A stretch of 23,399 bases of DNA from Candidatus Levyibacteriota bacterium (lineage in GTDB: Bacteria; Patescibacteriota; Microgenomatia; Levybacterales; UBA12049): the NCBI GenBank assembly GCA_023245515.1, contig JAHFKE010000011.1, positions 1 through 23,399 of the forward strand. Direction: 5' to 3'. Of the stretch, positions 12,915 through 21,082 are shown one piece after another. Made by a program: the position numbers and the translations under genes. The notes under the pieces were generated by a model. That model did no database searches, was not told the origin of the DNA, and saw only the letters and a program-made list of their open reading frames with translations. Numbering within the stretch: position 1 is the stretch's first letter; each line of letters starts with the position of its first letter.

Positions 12915-12984
12915 ACCCGCCGCTCAAGCGCTCTTCGAGCCGCAGTAGAAATCTACTAAGGCGAAAAGTAAGCTTAGGCGGGTG
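12915..12984. repeat. Structured repeat element, copy A
   Basis: Outer arms ACCCGCC (12915-12921) and GGCGGGT (12977-12983) enclose GCTC-TTC-GAGC followed by CGC (12930-12943), a perfect AGTAGA-AA-TCTACT hairpin (12944-12957) and CTAAG/CTTAG arms. It shares a 19-nt identical 3' block (12966-12984) with copy B at 21859-21954. TATAC/GTATA bases extend the outer stem. Similar AAGTTAAAT stretches lie on both sides. The element plus leader A fill the 318-nt gap 12709-13026. Confidence 0.65.
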
Positions 12985-13014
12985 TATAAGTTAAATCTAA
13001 TAGTACATACCTTT

Positions 13015-13020
13015 TAAAAT
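13015..13020 (+). promoter_or_regulatory. Possible -10 box of the 13027 gene
   Basis: TAAAAT lies 6 nt before the ATG, the window's usual leaderless spacing. The -35 is poor. If real, this gene does not depend on leader A. Confidence 0.35.
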
Positions 13021-13026
13021 ATAACT

Positions 13027-13320
13027 ATGAAAACTTTACAAACAATAAACATCAGTTGCATAGACAATCTCATTATGGAATCTCAAAAAATTCTTGAGCA
13101 AACACATCCTGTCAAAATTGTCGTGCGTACTTCTGATGCAGAAGGTAAAGAAAACAATGTAACGCTTTATCAAAAGCAAAAATATGTTCTCCTGACTCCC
13201 GAAAATGATGAGAAGCGCTCACTCCTCTATGGCAACTGGGAAGAGGCTCTGCAAGCAACCAAAAGAAAAATCGGCTTGTACCAACCCGAAACTATCACTA
13301 TCGATCACTACCCAATTTAG
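13027..13320 (+). CDS. Hypothetical protein (97 aa)
   Basis: I do not recognise a family. It is a small soluble protein without signal peptide, with alternating strands and helices (VKIVVRTSDAEGKENNVTLYQKQKYVLLTP...LLYGNWEEALQATKRKIGL). It follows the attenuator-like leader A and the structured repeat, so it may be regulated by premature termination, though TAAAAT directly upstream could give a separate leaderless start. The M20 peptidase gene begins 44 nt later with its own -10 box. Confidence 0.6.
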   Translation: MKTLQTINISCIDNLIMESQKILEQTHPVKIVVRTSDAEGKENNVTLYQKQKYVLLTPENDEKRSLLYGNWEEALQATKRKIGLYQPETITIDHYPI

Positions 13321-13346
13321 TCTCTTCCCAAACATCACAGAAGTGC

Positions 13347-13352
13347 TACAAT
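13347..13352 (+). promoter_or_regulatory. -10 box of the M20 peptidase gene
   Basis: TACAAT, 12 nt before the ATG at 13365; no good -35. Confidence 0.4.
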
Positions 13353-13364
13353 AAGTTCATACTG

Positions 13365-14438
13365 ATGGCAGACGACATCCTGAATCTTACCAAACAACTC
13401 ATCTCAATACCCTCAGTCGCGGGCAACCCCGATGCCCTCCTTCAAGCCCTCAAAGTAGCGGAAGACCACCTGGGAGGACACGACTTTACCTCTTTCTCTT
13501 CAAACAATAATCCAAGTATTTTCTATAGCAATAAAGATAAAGACCTCAAGAAATTTAAAGTTATTCTCAATGCGCACCTGGATGTTGTTCCGGGGGAGAA
13601 AGAACAATTTGCTCCATATGAAAAAGATGGCAAACTCTATGGTAGGGGGGCCTATGATATGAAATCATCAGCAGCCGTGATGATCGCTCTTTTTAAAGAA
13701 ATAGCATCCAAGGTCCCATATGCCCTTGGCCTAGAACTTACAACAGATGAAGAAAGGGGAGGCGTCGATGGAACGAAATACCAGATAGAACAGGGAATAC
13801 GTGCCGAATTTGCATTAGTAGGAGAAGGAACCCGCTTCCGGATCATCAATGAAAGCAAGTCAATTATAGATCTGAAAATCACGGCGAAGGGACACAGTGC
13901 TCACAGTGCATATCCTTGGCTTGGAGAAAATGCGATACTTAAGATCCACGAAGCTATTAGTAAGATACTCGAACTCTATCCCGTACCGGAAGAGGAAACC
14001 CCTGAAACAACCGTGAGTATAGTGAAAATAGAAACAACCAACGTTGCGCATAATATCATTCCAGACAACTGCACTGCGTATCTTAACTGTAGATATATAA
14101 AAAAAGACAAGGACACAATTATCCCGAGAATCCAATCGATGCTACCGGCAGGAGTGACGCTTGAGGTACTTTATAGAGACCTTCCATATCAATCTAATCC
14201 TGAGAGTTCTTACTTAGCCAGCCTGCGTAAATCTGCAGAGGAAGTTCTCAACAGAGATGTGCTCCTCGCAACAGCACATGGAACCTCAGATGCACGTTAT
14301 TTTAGAAATGCAGATTGTGACGCAGTAGAGTTTGGCCCTGTGGGATATAATCATCATGCAGACGAAGAATGGGTCGATATTAAAAGCTTAGAAGCGTATT
14401 ACAAAATCCTCAAAAAATTTCTTCTTTCTATCAAATAA
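13365..14438 (+). CDS. M20 family metallopeptidase/deacylase (DapE/ArgE-like)
   Basis: A 357-aa cytoplasmic di-zinc hydrolase of the M20 family, which cleaves N-acyl amino acids or dipeptides. The conserved stations are in order: HLDVVPG (first His/Asp), GRGAYDMKSS (bridging Asp), TTDEERGG (catalytic Glu and metal Glu), LVGEGT (metal ligand region), a dimerisation lid containing KGHSAHSAYP, HGTSDARYF, and the C-terminal metal His in YNHHADEEWV. The length is normal. The exact substrate is not readable: succinyl-diaminopimelate desuccinylase, acetylornithine deacetylase and dipeptidase all share this pattern, and no dap or arg gene adjoins. tRNA-Val lies in the opposite orientation just downstream. 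Confidence 0.88.
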   Translation: MADDILNLTKQLISIPSVAGNPDALLQALKVAEDHLGGHDFTSFSSNNNPSIFYSNKDKDLKKFKVILNAHLDVVPGEKEQFAPYEKDGKLYGRGAYDMKSSAAVMIALFKEIASKVPYALGLELTTDEERGGVDGTKYQIEQGIRAEFALVGEGTRFRIINESKSIIDLKITAKGHSAHSAYPWLGENAILKIHEAISKILELYPVPEEETPETTVSIVKIETTNVAHNIIPDNCTAYLNCRYIKKDKDTIIPRIQSMLPAGVTLEVLYRDLPYQSNPESSYLASLRKSAEEVLNRDVLLATAHGTSDARYFRNADCDAVEFGPVGYNHHADEEWVDIKSLEAYYKILKKFLLSIK

Positions 14439-14447
14439 GGCAATTTG

Positions 14448-14521
14448 TGGAGTTAACTGGACTTGAACCAGTGACCTCTTCAATGTCAATGAAGCGCTCT
14501 AGCCAACTGAGCTATAACTCC
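14448..14521 (-). tRNA. tRNA-Val (anticodon GAC)
   Basis: A 74-nt cloverleaf on the minus strand: acceptor GGAGTTA/TAACTCC, D arm AGTTGGCTAGA, anticodon arm CTTCA-TTGACAT-TGAAG (GAC), T arm ACTGG-TTCAAGT-CCAGT, discriminator A, no encoded CCA. Confidence 0.95.
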
Positions 14522-14592
14522 AAACTAAGTCGATGAGTAAAACTAAGAGAAATTATACCATATCGACAACATTTGATGTAAAATATATCTAC

Positions 14593-15168
14593 ATGACACA
14601 TCCCGAAGCATACAAGCTTCTCACCAAGTATCTTACGGATAAAAAACTCCTCAAGCACAGCCTCGCAACGGAAGCAGCAATGAAGGCATTATATAAAAGA
14701 ATAACACCAAAGGAAAAATACAATAAAGCTGAGGAAGAAAAGTGGAGCATAGTAGGTCTTCTTCATGACGCTGACTATGAAATAACTCGTGGAGAACCTG
14801 AAAAGCATGGCATGCGCTTGATCGAGAAAGAACATGATACAATTCCCCAAGACATTGCCTATGCGATTCAGGCCCACAACTACAAATATACAAAGGTGAA
14901 CCCCAAAAGCTTAATGGATTGGGCAATTACTACCTGTGACCAATTGACAGGTATTATCGCAGCCTGCGCTCTTCTGCAACCCGATAGAAGGATCTATCTC
15001 TTAACCCACGAATTCGTCCTTGGAAAATTTCAAGACAAATCCTTTGCAAAAGGGGCAGATCGAGCAACAATACTTCTGTGCGAAACCACTCTCGGGCTTA
15101 AGCTGGAAGAATTCATAAAAGTCGTTTTAGGGGGCATGCAAATAATAGGAAGGGAATTGGAGCTATAA
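14593..15168 (+). CDS. HD-domain phosphohydrolase
   Basis: A 191-aa metal-dependent hydrolase of the HD superfamily. From the preferred ATG at 14593 (MTHPEAYKLL), the ligands are H22 (KHSLATEAAM), H58-D59 (VGLLHDADYEI) and D116 (TCDQLTG), the standard H...HD...D arrangement, with H95 (IQAHNYKY) as an extra candidate ligand. Such proteins act on phosphate esters of nucleotides or related molecules; the substrate is unknown. An in-frame ATG at 14533 lies 60 nt upstream, but its extension is polar and unrelated to HD proteins. TATATC just before 14593 resembles a -10 box, so the shorter start is preferred, though not certain. Confidence 0.8.
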   Translation: MTHPEAYKLLTKYLTDKKLLKHSLATEAAMKALYKRITPKEKYNKAEEEKWSIVGLLHDADYEITRGEPEKHGMRLIEKEHDTIPQDIAYAIQAHNYKYTKVNPKSLMDWAITTCDQLTGIIAACALLQPDRRIYLLTHEFVLGKFQDKSFAKGADRATILLCETTLGLKLEEFIKVVLGGMQIIGRELEL

Positions 15169-15194
15169 TAGCTTATGGCTATTAGCAACCATGC

Positions 15195-15200
15195 TATACT
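15195..15200 (+). promoter_or_regulatory. -10 box of the DUF5665-like/C39 operon
   Basis: TATACT, 6 nt before the ATG at 15207; leaderless spacing, weak -35. Confidence 0.5.
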
Positions 15201-15206
15201 AACCTT

Positions 15207-15455
15207 ATGAATGAACAAAAAGCGGAGAACATCCAGCCTTATGAGAACGCAAGTAGGCTCTCTATGAAGCAGATAATCATTAATAACTTCATAGGGGGAC
15301 TTGCCTGGGCCTTAGGAGCGACCATAGGCCTCTCTCTAATAATCGCCATCTTGACACTTATTGCCAAAAACATCAATATTGTTCCGGCAGTAGGCTCATT
15401 CGTTTCAAATATAATAACGTTCATTCTCGCCACTAATCCGAATTTACATAACTAA
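15207..15455 (+). CDS. Small membrane protein, DUF5665-like
   Basis: An 82-aa protein with a polar N-terminus (~30 residues), one clear membrane helix (GGLAWALGATIGLSLIIAILTLIA) and a second hydrophobic C-terminal stretch (VGSFVSNIITFIL). The NNFIGGLAWALGATIG pattern resembles, from memory, small DUF5665 proteins of unknown function. The C39-like peptidase gene starts 2 nt after its stop, so the two are co-transcribed and may act together. A role as membrane partner of that peptidase is inference. Confidence 0.6.
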   Translation: MNEQKAENIQPYENASRLSMKQIIINNFIGGLAWALGATIGLSLIIAILTLIAKNINIVPAVGSFVSNIITFILATNPNLHN

Positions 15456-15457
15456 GG

Positions 15458-16777
15458 ATGGAAAAGATACGCACTTATGATGCAACTGCCTTTACTACAG
15501 CTTCACGCTCCATCAATCCAACGAATATATTTGTGAGAAGAAAGATAGTTTTTGAGAACGAGATCCCCACCACTATTCCTGATATCGAGGGGGCTAAGGT
15601 CTCAGGGCTTGCAGATAGAATGTACGAAACTCATACAGCATGGGTGGACCAAAAGCTTACACCCCTGATCCCTTACATAAGAACAGGCACAGAAGGCGGG
15701 AGCGAAGACCATGCAAAAGAACAAATAACTAAGCGCTACAAAGAAGGGCTGACAGGGCTGTTCAGTATCTTAAAAAGAAAGCTGGGACAAGGATTTGACG
15801 CTCAGGATGCCGCCGTATTCTACACCACAGGCTTTACCAATATGTTGAGAACTTGTGAGAGATTTGAAATTAACCCAAATTCTGCACTGAACCTTGCAGA
15901 AAGGTCATACAACATGAGTGGGGCAGAGCTAGCTCATATTCTTCAGGAGTACAATAATATCCCGCAAGCTGCTATTGATCGCATATCAGAGTCAACGAGT
16001 GCGAAGACAAGACTTGAAATGTACGGCAAGAAAAAGGAGATCATGACGCGACTCCTTAGAGATGAAAGATTCAAGAATACTCCTGAGGAGGTCGTTGCTA
16101 ACATAGCGACAAAACACAATGGTGATACAACAACATTCTTTAGTCAGCAGCAGATAGAACCATCAAGAATACGGGGATCACGCGTATCCAGAATCGAAGG
16201 GGTACCCATCCTAGAAAGAAAAAACCCCGGCTGGTGCGGCATGACGCCTCTATCCATGATACTACAGCATTATGGATATTCAGACCTCACCCCCGAGAAG
16301 GTCTTTGAACACATTTATGGAGAGTACGATCCCATACTGGAATATGCTGACCCTGTCAGAGGCCCCAATATTGACATTCTTGCGCTTACCGCTCAGGAAC
16401 TTACCGCCAACAGAGCAACCCCTCTTGTAGCAAGACTTTTTGATCAGGACAAATACCAGAAACTGAGAGAGAAGAATCCTGAAAGAACCCCGGAAGATGT
16501 ACTCAAAGCCTTTGTTCTAGAAAGAAAAATCCCATGCATGGTAAGGACACCGGGACATTTCCTCTTGGCAATAGGAATGGACCTGGCAACTAATAGATAT
16601 ATCTTCATCGACTCACTAAAAAACTACGAAATAGCAATAGGAGCAGGGGAATTTAAAACCATTTGGGCAAAAGAAAGTCAGAATTATAATGATTTCCACT
16701 TGCGTAGCTCCAGCAATCTCCTTCTGGCAATCTATCCCGCAGACAAAGAAAAGAGAAAGGCTCCTGCTGTGTTATAA
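15458..16777 (+). CDS. C39-like (papain-fold) cysteine peptidase with helical N-terminal region
   Basis: A 439-aa protein. Residues 1-~240 are mostly helical and unrecognised. The C-terminal ~190 residues carry a papain-type triad in C39-like order: NPGWCGMTPLSMILQHYGY (Cys260), RTPGHFLLAIGMD (His367) and FIDSL (Asp385). C39-like domains cleave Gly-containing leader peptides or other peptides; here there is no ABC transporter fusion and no signal peptide, so the protein is probably cytoplasmic. It is co-transcribed with the small membrane protein before it (2-nt gap). The next gene's -10 box lies inside its final codons. The substrate is unknown; the small paralogous proteins encoded downstream are candidates only by position. 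Confidence 0.72.
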   Translation: MEKIRTYDATAFTTASRSINPTNIFVRRKIVFENEIPTTIPDIEGAKVSGLADRMYETHTAWVDQKLTPLIPYIRTGTEGGSEDHAKEQITKRYKEGLTGLFSILKRKLGQGFDAQDAAVFYTTGFTNMLRTCERFEINPNSALNLAERSYNMSGAELAHILQEYNNIPQAAIDRISESTSAKTRLEMYGKKKEIMTRLLRDERFKNTPEEVVANIATKHNGDTTTFFSQQQIEPSRIRGSRVSRIEGVPILERKNPGWCGMTPLSMILQHYGYSDLTPEKVFEHIYGEYDPILEYADPVRGPNIDILALTAQELTANRATPLVARLFDQDKYQKLREKNPERTPEDVLKAFVLERKIPCMVRTPGHFLLAIGMDLATNRYIFIDSLKNYEIAIGAGEFKTIWAKESQNYNDFHLRSSSNLLLAIYPADKEKRKAPAVL

Positions 16778-16778
16778 T
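16773..16778 (+). promoter_or_regulatory. -10 box of the 16785 gene
   Basis: TATAAT overlapping the end of the C39-like gene, 6 nt before a GTG start. Confidence 0.55.
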
Positions 16779-16784
16779 TTTCTT

Positions 16785-17216
16785 GTGTCTACTGAGAGAT
16801 CGCAAGACAGAACACCCTACCAAGCCTCAAAAGAGTCAATTCTGCAAATTCTTTTTAAAAAATTCCACTTGAGCAATGACGACCTTACCTTCTTTGAACA
16901 ACAACGGACAGAGGCAAACACAGTGATGGGTCTTGATGGAGTACGGGATGATTTTCCAAATGGACAACAGCTTGATGAAGATAAAAAACTAGGAAGAAAT
17001 AACGTGTATAGTGTATCGTTTGGTCATAGAAAGCGGGAAGGCCAGTGGACTGAAGAGCCTGCAATAATACTCTTTGTCGCTCGTAAAGCACCTCTTGAAA
17101 TAGTAGAGAAAGAATTTCAAGCTCCTGAGATAGCCAGAAAATTCTTTGATAACAGATTTGCAACAGATGTCTATGAGCTAAAAGTTGTCAGAGCAACCCC
17201 CCAAGATTCTAAATAA
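16785..17216 (+). CDS. Small protein with a domain like the N-terminal region of trypsin-like proteins; paralogue 1
   Basis: A 143-aa protein, no signal peptide. The C-terminal half (NVYSVSFGHRKREGQWTEEPAIILFVARKAPLEIV...ATDVYELKVV) resembles the segment GxxYRKxxGxxTxEPAIxVFVxxK...TDVxE that precedes the protease domain in some bacterial trypsin-like proteins, but the protease domain is missing. Its end is closely similar to the 18334 product (shared pattern LFVxxKAPLExVxxEFQAxxIxRxFFDxxxATDV). The GTG at 16785 is chosen because it follows TATAAT by 6 nt; earlier in-frame codons overlap the C39-like gene in another frame. Function unknown. Confidence 0.62.
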   Translation: MSTERSQDRTPYQASKESILQILFKKFHLSNDDLTFFEQQRTEANTVMGLDGVRDDFPNGQQLDEDKKLGRNNVYSVSFGHRKREGQWTEEPAIILFVARKAPLEIVEKEFQAPEIARKFFDNRFATDVYELKVVRATPQDSK

Positions 17217-17253
17217 GCTCCCCCCATAGATATTTTTATGAAAACCTATAATA

Positions 17254-17282
17254 TTGATTTGATAGTCCGATAGTGCTATAAT
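17254..17282 (+). promoter_or_regulatory. Promoter of the 17290 gene
   Basis: TTGATT (17254-17259), 17 nt, TATAAT (17277-17282), 7 nt before the ATG. Confidence 0.7.
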
Positions 17283-17289
17283 TGCCCTC

Positions 17290-18288
17290 ATGAGAGAATT
17301 TGATCGCAGATCACCAAGAGACCTACCTCCGCCTGAAAAGTCATTTTTAGACTCATCCCGCCTAAAAAATGCGACATTCCTAGGAAAACTCCCACAAAGA
17401 TTTCCCGTGACTGACACAACAAGTGACGCAGGTATCGATGCTACCAATGGACTTTGGGGGGCTTCTATCGCTATAACTTCCGCTAAGTTAGGTATCCCAC
17501 TAGGATTTGAGAGGAGCACTCAGGTAGAAGACGCTACAAGAGCAAGAATTTCCGGCAGCGAACAGACCATAAACTATTGGCTTACCCTGGCTGGATTCGA
17601 GCATCGTTATAGAGAAAATTTACCGGAAAACGATTCGAGATCAGGACTCTTCACTCTTATGGTTAACCCACAACATGGACAGCTTTTTGAACACCTCTAT
17701 GCTCTACGTACGGGAAAACCTCTTAGAGAAATAGTGATGCGTGACCCTATGGCGGAGAGAGGAATAGACAGTTTGGGAATGAGATATCAATTCAATGATC
17801 ATGAAGGCGTGCAACGCTTATATGAAGAAAATCCCGAACATGCGATACGCCTTTATCTAACAAGACAACTACCACAGTTAAAGCATCTGCGACGTACGAT
17901 CGAATCTACCAAGCAATCTCTGGAGATAGATGCAATAGAGGATGAGGCCGAGAAAGCAGATGGTCACTCGAAGAAAATACTGATGGCGATTGGGCAAGAA
18001 CGAAGAGAAATGGCGCCATTCAATCAAGCCAGACTCGATTATTGGCAGACAGAATATGATTTCACGACCAGTCTGCTTATGGAAGGATATGAACCATACA
18101 CTCTGGAAGAAACGGTACCTTTCGTTGAAGAATACGTCATAGGCCTTCTCGCCGAACATCCTGAGCTCAGCCCTACAGACCTGCGCACTGATGTGCCCGA
18201 TGTAAAAGGAGGACTGGTAAATCTACTTAGTGGTCTTAAAAAGCGAGCAACACATGAAGGTCTCCGCGATAACTCCGGTAACAATTGA
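17290..18288 (+). CDS. Hypothetical protein (332 aa) between two paralogous genes
   Basis: I do not recognise a family. It is a soluble acidic protein without Cys, signal peptide or membrane helix. Residues ~1-60 are Pro/Arg-rich; the middle is mixed; ~190-260 is strongly helical (a probable coiled coil around QLKHLRRTIESTKQSLEIDAIEDEAEKADGHSKK, split here only by name). It has its own leaderless promoter, as do the two small paralogues on either side, so the trio forms a cluster but not an obligatory operon. A conserved neighbourhood with the C39-like peptidase would suggest a common process; no function can be assigned. Confidence 0.65.
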   Translation: MREFDRRSPRDLPPPEKSFLDSSRLKNATFLGKLPQRFPVTDTTSDAGIDATNGLWGASIAITSAKLGIPLGFERSTQVEDATRARISGSEQTINYWLTLAGFEHRYRENLPENDSRSGLFTLMVNPQHGQLFEHLYALRTGKPLREIVMRDPMAERGIDSLGMRYQFNDHEGVQRLYEENPEHAIRLYLTRQLPQLKHLRRTIESTKQSLEIDAIEDEAEKADGHSKKILMAIGQERREMAPFNQARLDYWQTEYDFTTSLLMEGYEPYTLEETVPFVEEYVIGLLAEHPELSPTDLRTDVPDVKGGLVNLLSGLKKRATHEGLRDNSGNN

Positions 18289-18320
18289 AAATTGAGCCTT
18301 TATACGCCCAAACTGTTTGA

Positions 18321-18326
18321 TATAAT
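18321..18326 (+). promoter_or_regulatory. -10 box of the 18334 gene
   Basis: TATAAT, 7 nt before the ATG. The following TTGCCCAC is almost the same as TTGCCCTC after the -10 of the 17290 gene, suggesting duplicated promoters. The -35 is weak. Confidence 0.6.
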
Positions 18327-18333
18327 TGCCCAC

Positions 18334-18708
18334 ATGACAGAATCAGGACGATCCCCTAGGATACTTGCCAGAGAACTATACGATGATAAATCATTCGATG
18401 CCTATGAACTTCGTGAAGAATTAGAACAAAGTGTCAGGTGGGTCAATCGAAAATTATTAAAAACTCCTTTAGGATCTGGTGATAATACTCTTCTAGGAAG
18501 GGACAATATTAGCCTAATAGCACTAGCCACAAAACAAACAAACGGTGTATTAACCGATGAGGCTGCGGTTGTTTTATTTGTAGTTGAAAAAGCGCCTCTT
18601 GAGCTAGTGCAATTTGAATATCAAGCTTCAGCAATTGGCAGGGAATTTTTTGATGACAAAATCGCAACTGATGTTTTTGTGGTAGGAGAACTCAATCCCA
18701 ATTATTAG
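18334..18708 (+). CDS. Small protein with trypsin-like N-terminal-type domain; paralogue 2
   Basis: A 124-aa protein from the ATG at 18334 (MTESGRSPRI). The C-terminal half (ISLIALATKQ...LTDEAAVVLFVVEKAPLELVQFEYQASAIGREFFDDKIATDVFVV) is homologous by eye to the 16785 product, including the KAPLE and FFD...ATDV blocks. The N-terminal halves differ more. An upstream in-frame ATG-like start at 18292 (TTG) lies before the -10 box and is rejected. No catalytic residues are apparent; a binding or structural role is likely, but not demonstrated. Confidence 0.62.
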   Translation: MTESGRSPRILARELYDDKSFDAYELREELEQSVRWVNRKLLKTPLGSGDNTLLGRDNISLIALATKQTNGVLTDEAAVVLFVVEKAPLELVQFEYQASAIGREFFDDKIATDVFVVGELNPNY

Positions 18709-18770
18709 AATAATTAATAGCACGAAGTCCATTCTATAAACTACTCCTTTATCCATCCACCGGTTTCTAC

Positions 18771-18776
18771 TATAAT
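18771..18776 (+). promoter_or_regulatory. -10 box of the thrS cluster
   Basis: TATAAT, 7 nt before the thrS ATG (leaderless spacing). A weak TTTATC lies at 17-nt spacing. No T-box or leader-peptide attenuator is present. Confidence 0.6.
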
Positions 18777-18783
18777 AGCTAGT

Positions 18784-20526
18784 ATGAATCATCAAACACT
18801 GGAACACTTGCGTCATTCTACAGCCCATCTTTTGGCAGCAGCAGTATTAGAATTGCTCCCGAAAACTAAATTAACCATTGGTCCTGCGATTGAGAATGGC
18901 TTTTATTATGACTTTGAATTTGAGAGTCCTCTTTCAGATGAAGACCTGCCAAAGCTTGAAGAGAGAATGCAGCAATTACTCAAAAGCTGGGACCATTTCT
19001 CTCACCGTGAAATATCAGTTGAAGAAGCAAAAGAATTTTATAAAGAAAATCCATATAAACGTGAACTCATTGATGAAATTATTAAAAAGGGAGAAAAGAT
19101 CACTTTTTACAAAGCAGGTGATTTTGAGGATCTTTGCAGAGGGGGACATAGCGAAAATCCTGCACAAGAAATCGGCGCATTCAAGCTCTTATCAATTGCC
19201 GGTGCATACTGGAGAGGCGATGAAAAAAATAAAATGCTTACGCGCATATATGGCACAGCTTTCTCAACAAAAGAAGAACTGAATCAACATCTCGAGATGC
19301 TCGAAGAAGCAAAAAAGAGAGATCATAGAAAACTGGGCAAAGAGCTTGATCTCTTTATTTTTTCTGACCTTGTAGGATCAGGCTTACCCCTCTACACACC
19401 CAAAGGTGCAATTTTGATAGAAGAGATTAAGAACGCATTGCGGGCAATAAGCAAAAAGTATAACATGCAGCTTGTCTCCACTCCTCACATTGCCAAAATA
19501 GATCTCTATAAAATATCAGGGCATGCTGATAAATTCTCAGACGAATTATTTCATGTTGCATCGCATTATGACCAAGAATTTGTAATGAAACCTGTAAATT
19601 GTCCGCACCATATCCAAATATACGCTTCTCGTCCTCGAAGCTATAAAGAATTACCAATTCGATATATTGAGCAGACCATGCAATATCGAGACGAGAAACC
19701 TGGGCAGATAGGTGGATTATCTCGCACACGTGGTTTTACGGTAGATGATGGACATACGTTCTGTAGAGTCGATCAGATTAAAGAAGAAGCGTCAGTATTA
19801 GTTGAAATTATCATGAATTTTTATAAGGGCCTTGGACTTTGGGGGCAACATTGGGTTTCGTTATCAGTAAGAGATTCTAATTCGCAAGAAAAATATATTG
19901 GCTTCCCTGAAGACTGGGACAAGGCTGAAGCTATGCTTGAAAATGTCTCAAAAGAATACAACTTGGAAGCAAAAAGAATGGAAGGGGAAGCTGCAATTTA
20001 TGGACCAAAGCTTGATTTTATGTTCAAAGATGCACTGGGAAGAGAAACGCAATTGGCAACAATACAACTTGATTTTGCCATGCCAAAACGATTTGAACTC
20101 ACATACATAGACGAAAAAGGGGAGAAGCAAACACCTGTGATGATACATAGAGCAATCCTGGGATCTTTTGAGCGCTTCATCATGCTTCTGATTGAACACT
20201 ACGGCGGGGCCTTTCCATTATGGCTTGCACCCATTCAAATAACACTTCTTCCTATCGCAGATAGGCATGCTGAGTTCGCTGAAAAAGTGAAAGAACAATT
20301 ACAGGCCGAAGGCATCCGTGTTACCATAGATTCACGATCAGAGCGTCTCCAAGCCAAGATTCGAGACGCCACTTTACAAAAAGTACCTTTTATGGGTATA
20401 ATAGGGGATAAGGAAATTGCAGATGGTGCAGTTTCGGTAAGAAAAAGGGATGGAGAAGACTTGGGATCTCCCGATTTAGCTTCATTCCTACAGTTATTAC
20501 AAAAAGACATTGATAAAAAGATCTAA
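18784..20526 (+). CDS. thrS: Threonyl-tRNA synthetase, TGS-less
   Basis: A 580-aa class II synthetase charging tRNA-Thr (E. coli enzyme about 642). The protein begins directly in the editing domain (LRHSTAHLLAAAV, HxxxH motif), so the N-terminal TGS domain is missing. The catalytic core follows: motif 1 region near GAILIEEIKNAL, zinc-site Cys in VNCPHH, motif 2 as MQYRDEKPGQIGGLSRTRGFTVDD, and motif 3 as HRAILGSFERF. The anticodon-binding domain (~480-580) contains GVRV-like GIRVTIDSR and the terminal KVPFMGIIGDKE. It heads thrS-infC-rpmI-rplT, a conserved bacterial order. The start is leaderless. Its last 17 nt overlap infC. Confidence 0.97.
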   Translation: MNHQTLEHLRHSTAHLLAAAVLELLPKTKLTIGPAIENGFYYDFEFESPLSDEDLPKLEERMQQLLKSWDHFSHREISVEEAKEFYKENPYKRELIDEIIKKGEKITFYKAGDFEDLCRGGHSENPAQEIGAFKLLSIAGAYWRGDEKNKMLTRIYGTAFSTKEELNQHLEMLEEAKKRDHRKLGKELDLFIFSDLVGSGLPLYTPKGAILIEEIKNALRAISKKYNMQLVSTPHIAKIDLYKISGHADKFSDELFHVASHYDQEFVMKPVNCPHHIQIYASRPRSYKELPIRYIEQTMQYRDEKPGQIGGLSRTRGFTVDDGHTFCRVDQIKEEASVLVEIIMNFYKGLGLWGQHWVSLSVRDSNSQEKYIGFPEDWDKAEAMLENVSKEYNLEAKRMEGEAAIYGPKLDFMFKDALGRETQLATIQLDFAMPKRFELTYIDEKGEKQTPVMIHRAILGSFERFIMLLIEHYGGAFPLWLAPIQITLLPIADRHAEFAEKVKEQLQAEGIRVTIDSRSERLQAKIRDATLQKVPFMGIIGDKEIADGAVSVRKRDGEDLGSPDLASFLQLLQKDIDKKI

Positions 20527-21082
20527 ACCACAACAGCAGCAGAAAAAGAGGTACAGGATTAATCAATGGATTTTTGCGTCGCCGCTTCGTGTGCTTGATG
20601 CGGAAGGTAAACAAGTTGGACTATTGTCCAAGCAGGAAGCATTACAGCTTGCACAAGAACAGGACCTAGATCTCGTAGAGATAGCGCCTAGCGCAAAGCC
20701 TCCTGTAGCAAAGATAATTGACTATAATAAGTTCCTTTATCAGCAAGAAAAGAAGAAGCAGGAAGAGAAAAGAAAAGCAAAGGTCTCAGAGACTAAGGAA
20801 ATAAGGCTTGGCCCTTTCATGTCTGAACATGATTTGGAGACGAGAATCAGACAAGGACGCGGGTTTCTGGAAAATGGAGATAAGATTAAATTAGTTGTGA
20901 GATTCAAGGGTAGACAGATTACGCATCCGGAATTCGGAAAAGAAGTAGTAGGAAAAGTATTCGAAGCCCTAAAGGATATTTGCAAAATAGATAGAGAACC
21001 AAGATTTGAAGGAAAACAGCTGATTACAATATTATCAGCAGAGAAAGGAAAAAAACATGCAGAAAGTGAAGAAAAAAGTTAG
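20510..21082 (+). CDS. infC: Translation initiation factor IF-3
   Basis: A 190-aa IF-3, which binds the 30S subunit, prevents premature 50S joining and checks the start codon. The N-terminal domain has YRINQWIFASPLRVLDAEG...LDLVEIAPSAKPPVAKIIDYNKF, followed by a long basic linker helix (EKKKQEEKRKAKVSETKEIRLGP) and the C-terminal domain (GDKIKLVVRFKGRQITHPEFG). The start is a TTG (20510), overlapping thrS by 17 nt; the next in-frame codon is ATA and no ATG lies before the conserved domain. Non-ATG starts are the basis of infC autoregulation in other bacteria. The 3' end overlaps rpmI by 26 nt. Confidence 0.96.
   Translation: MIKRSKPQQQQKKRYRINQWIFASPLRVLDAEGKQVGLLSKQEALQLAQEQDLDLVEIAPSAKPPVAKIIDYNKFLYQQEKKKQEEKRKAKVSETKEIRLGPFMSEHDLETRIRQGRGFLENGDKIKLVVRFKGRQITHPEFGKEVVGKVFEALKDICKIDREPRFEGKQLITILSAEKGKKHAESEEKS

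Noticed and set aside
16689..16784. Longer N-terminus of the 16785 protein overlapping the C39-like gene
   Set aside because: The extra residues are the C39 coding sequence read in another frame, and TATAAT lies directly before the GTG at 16785.
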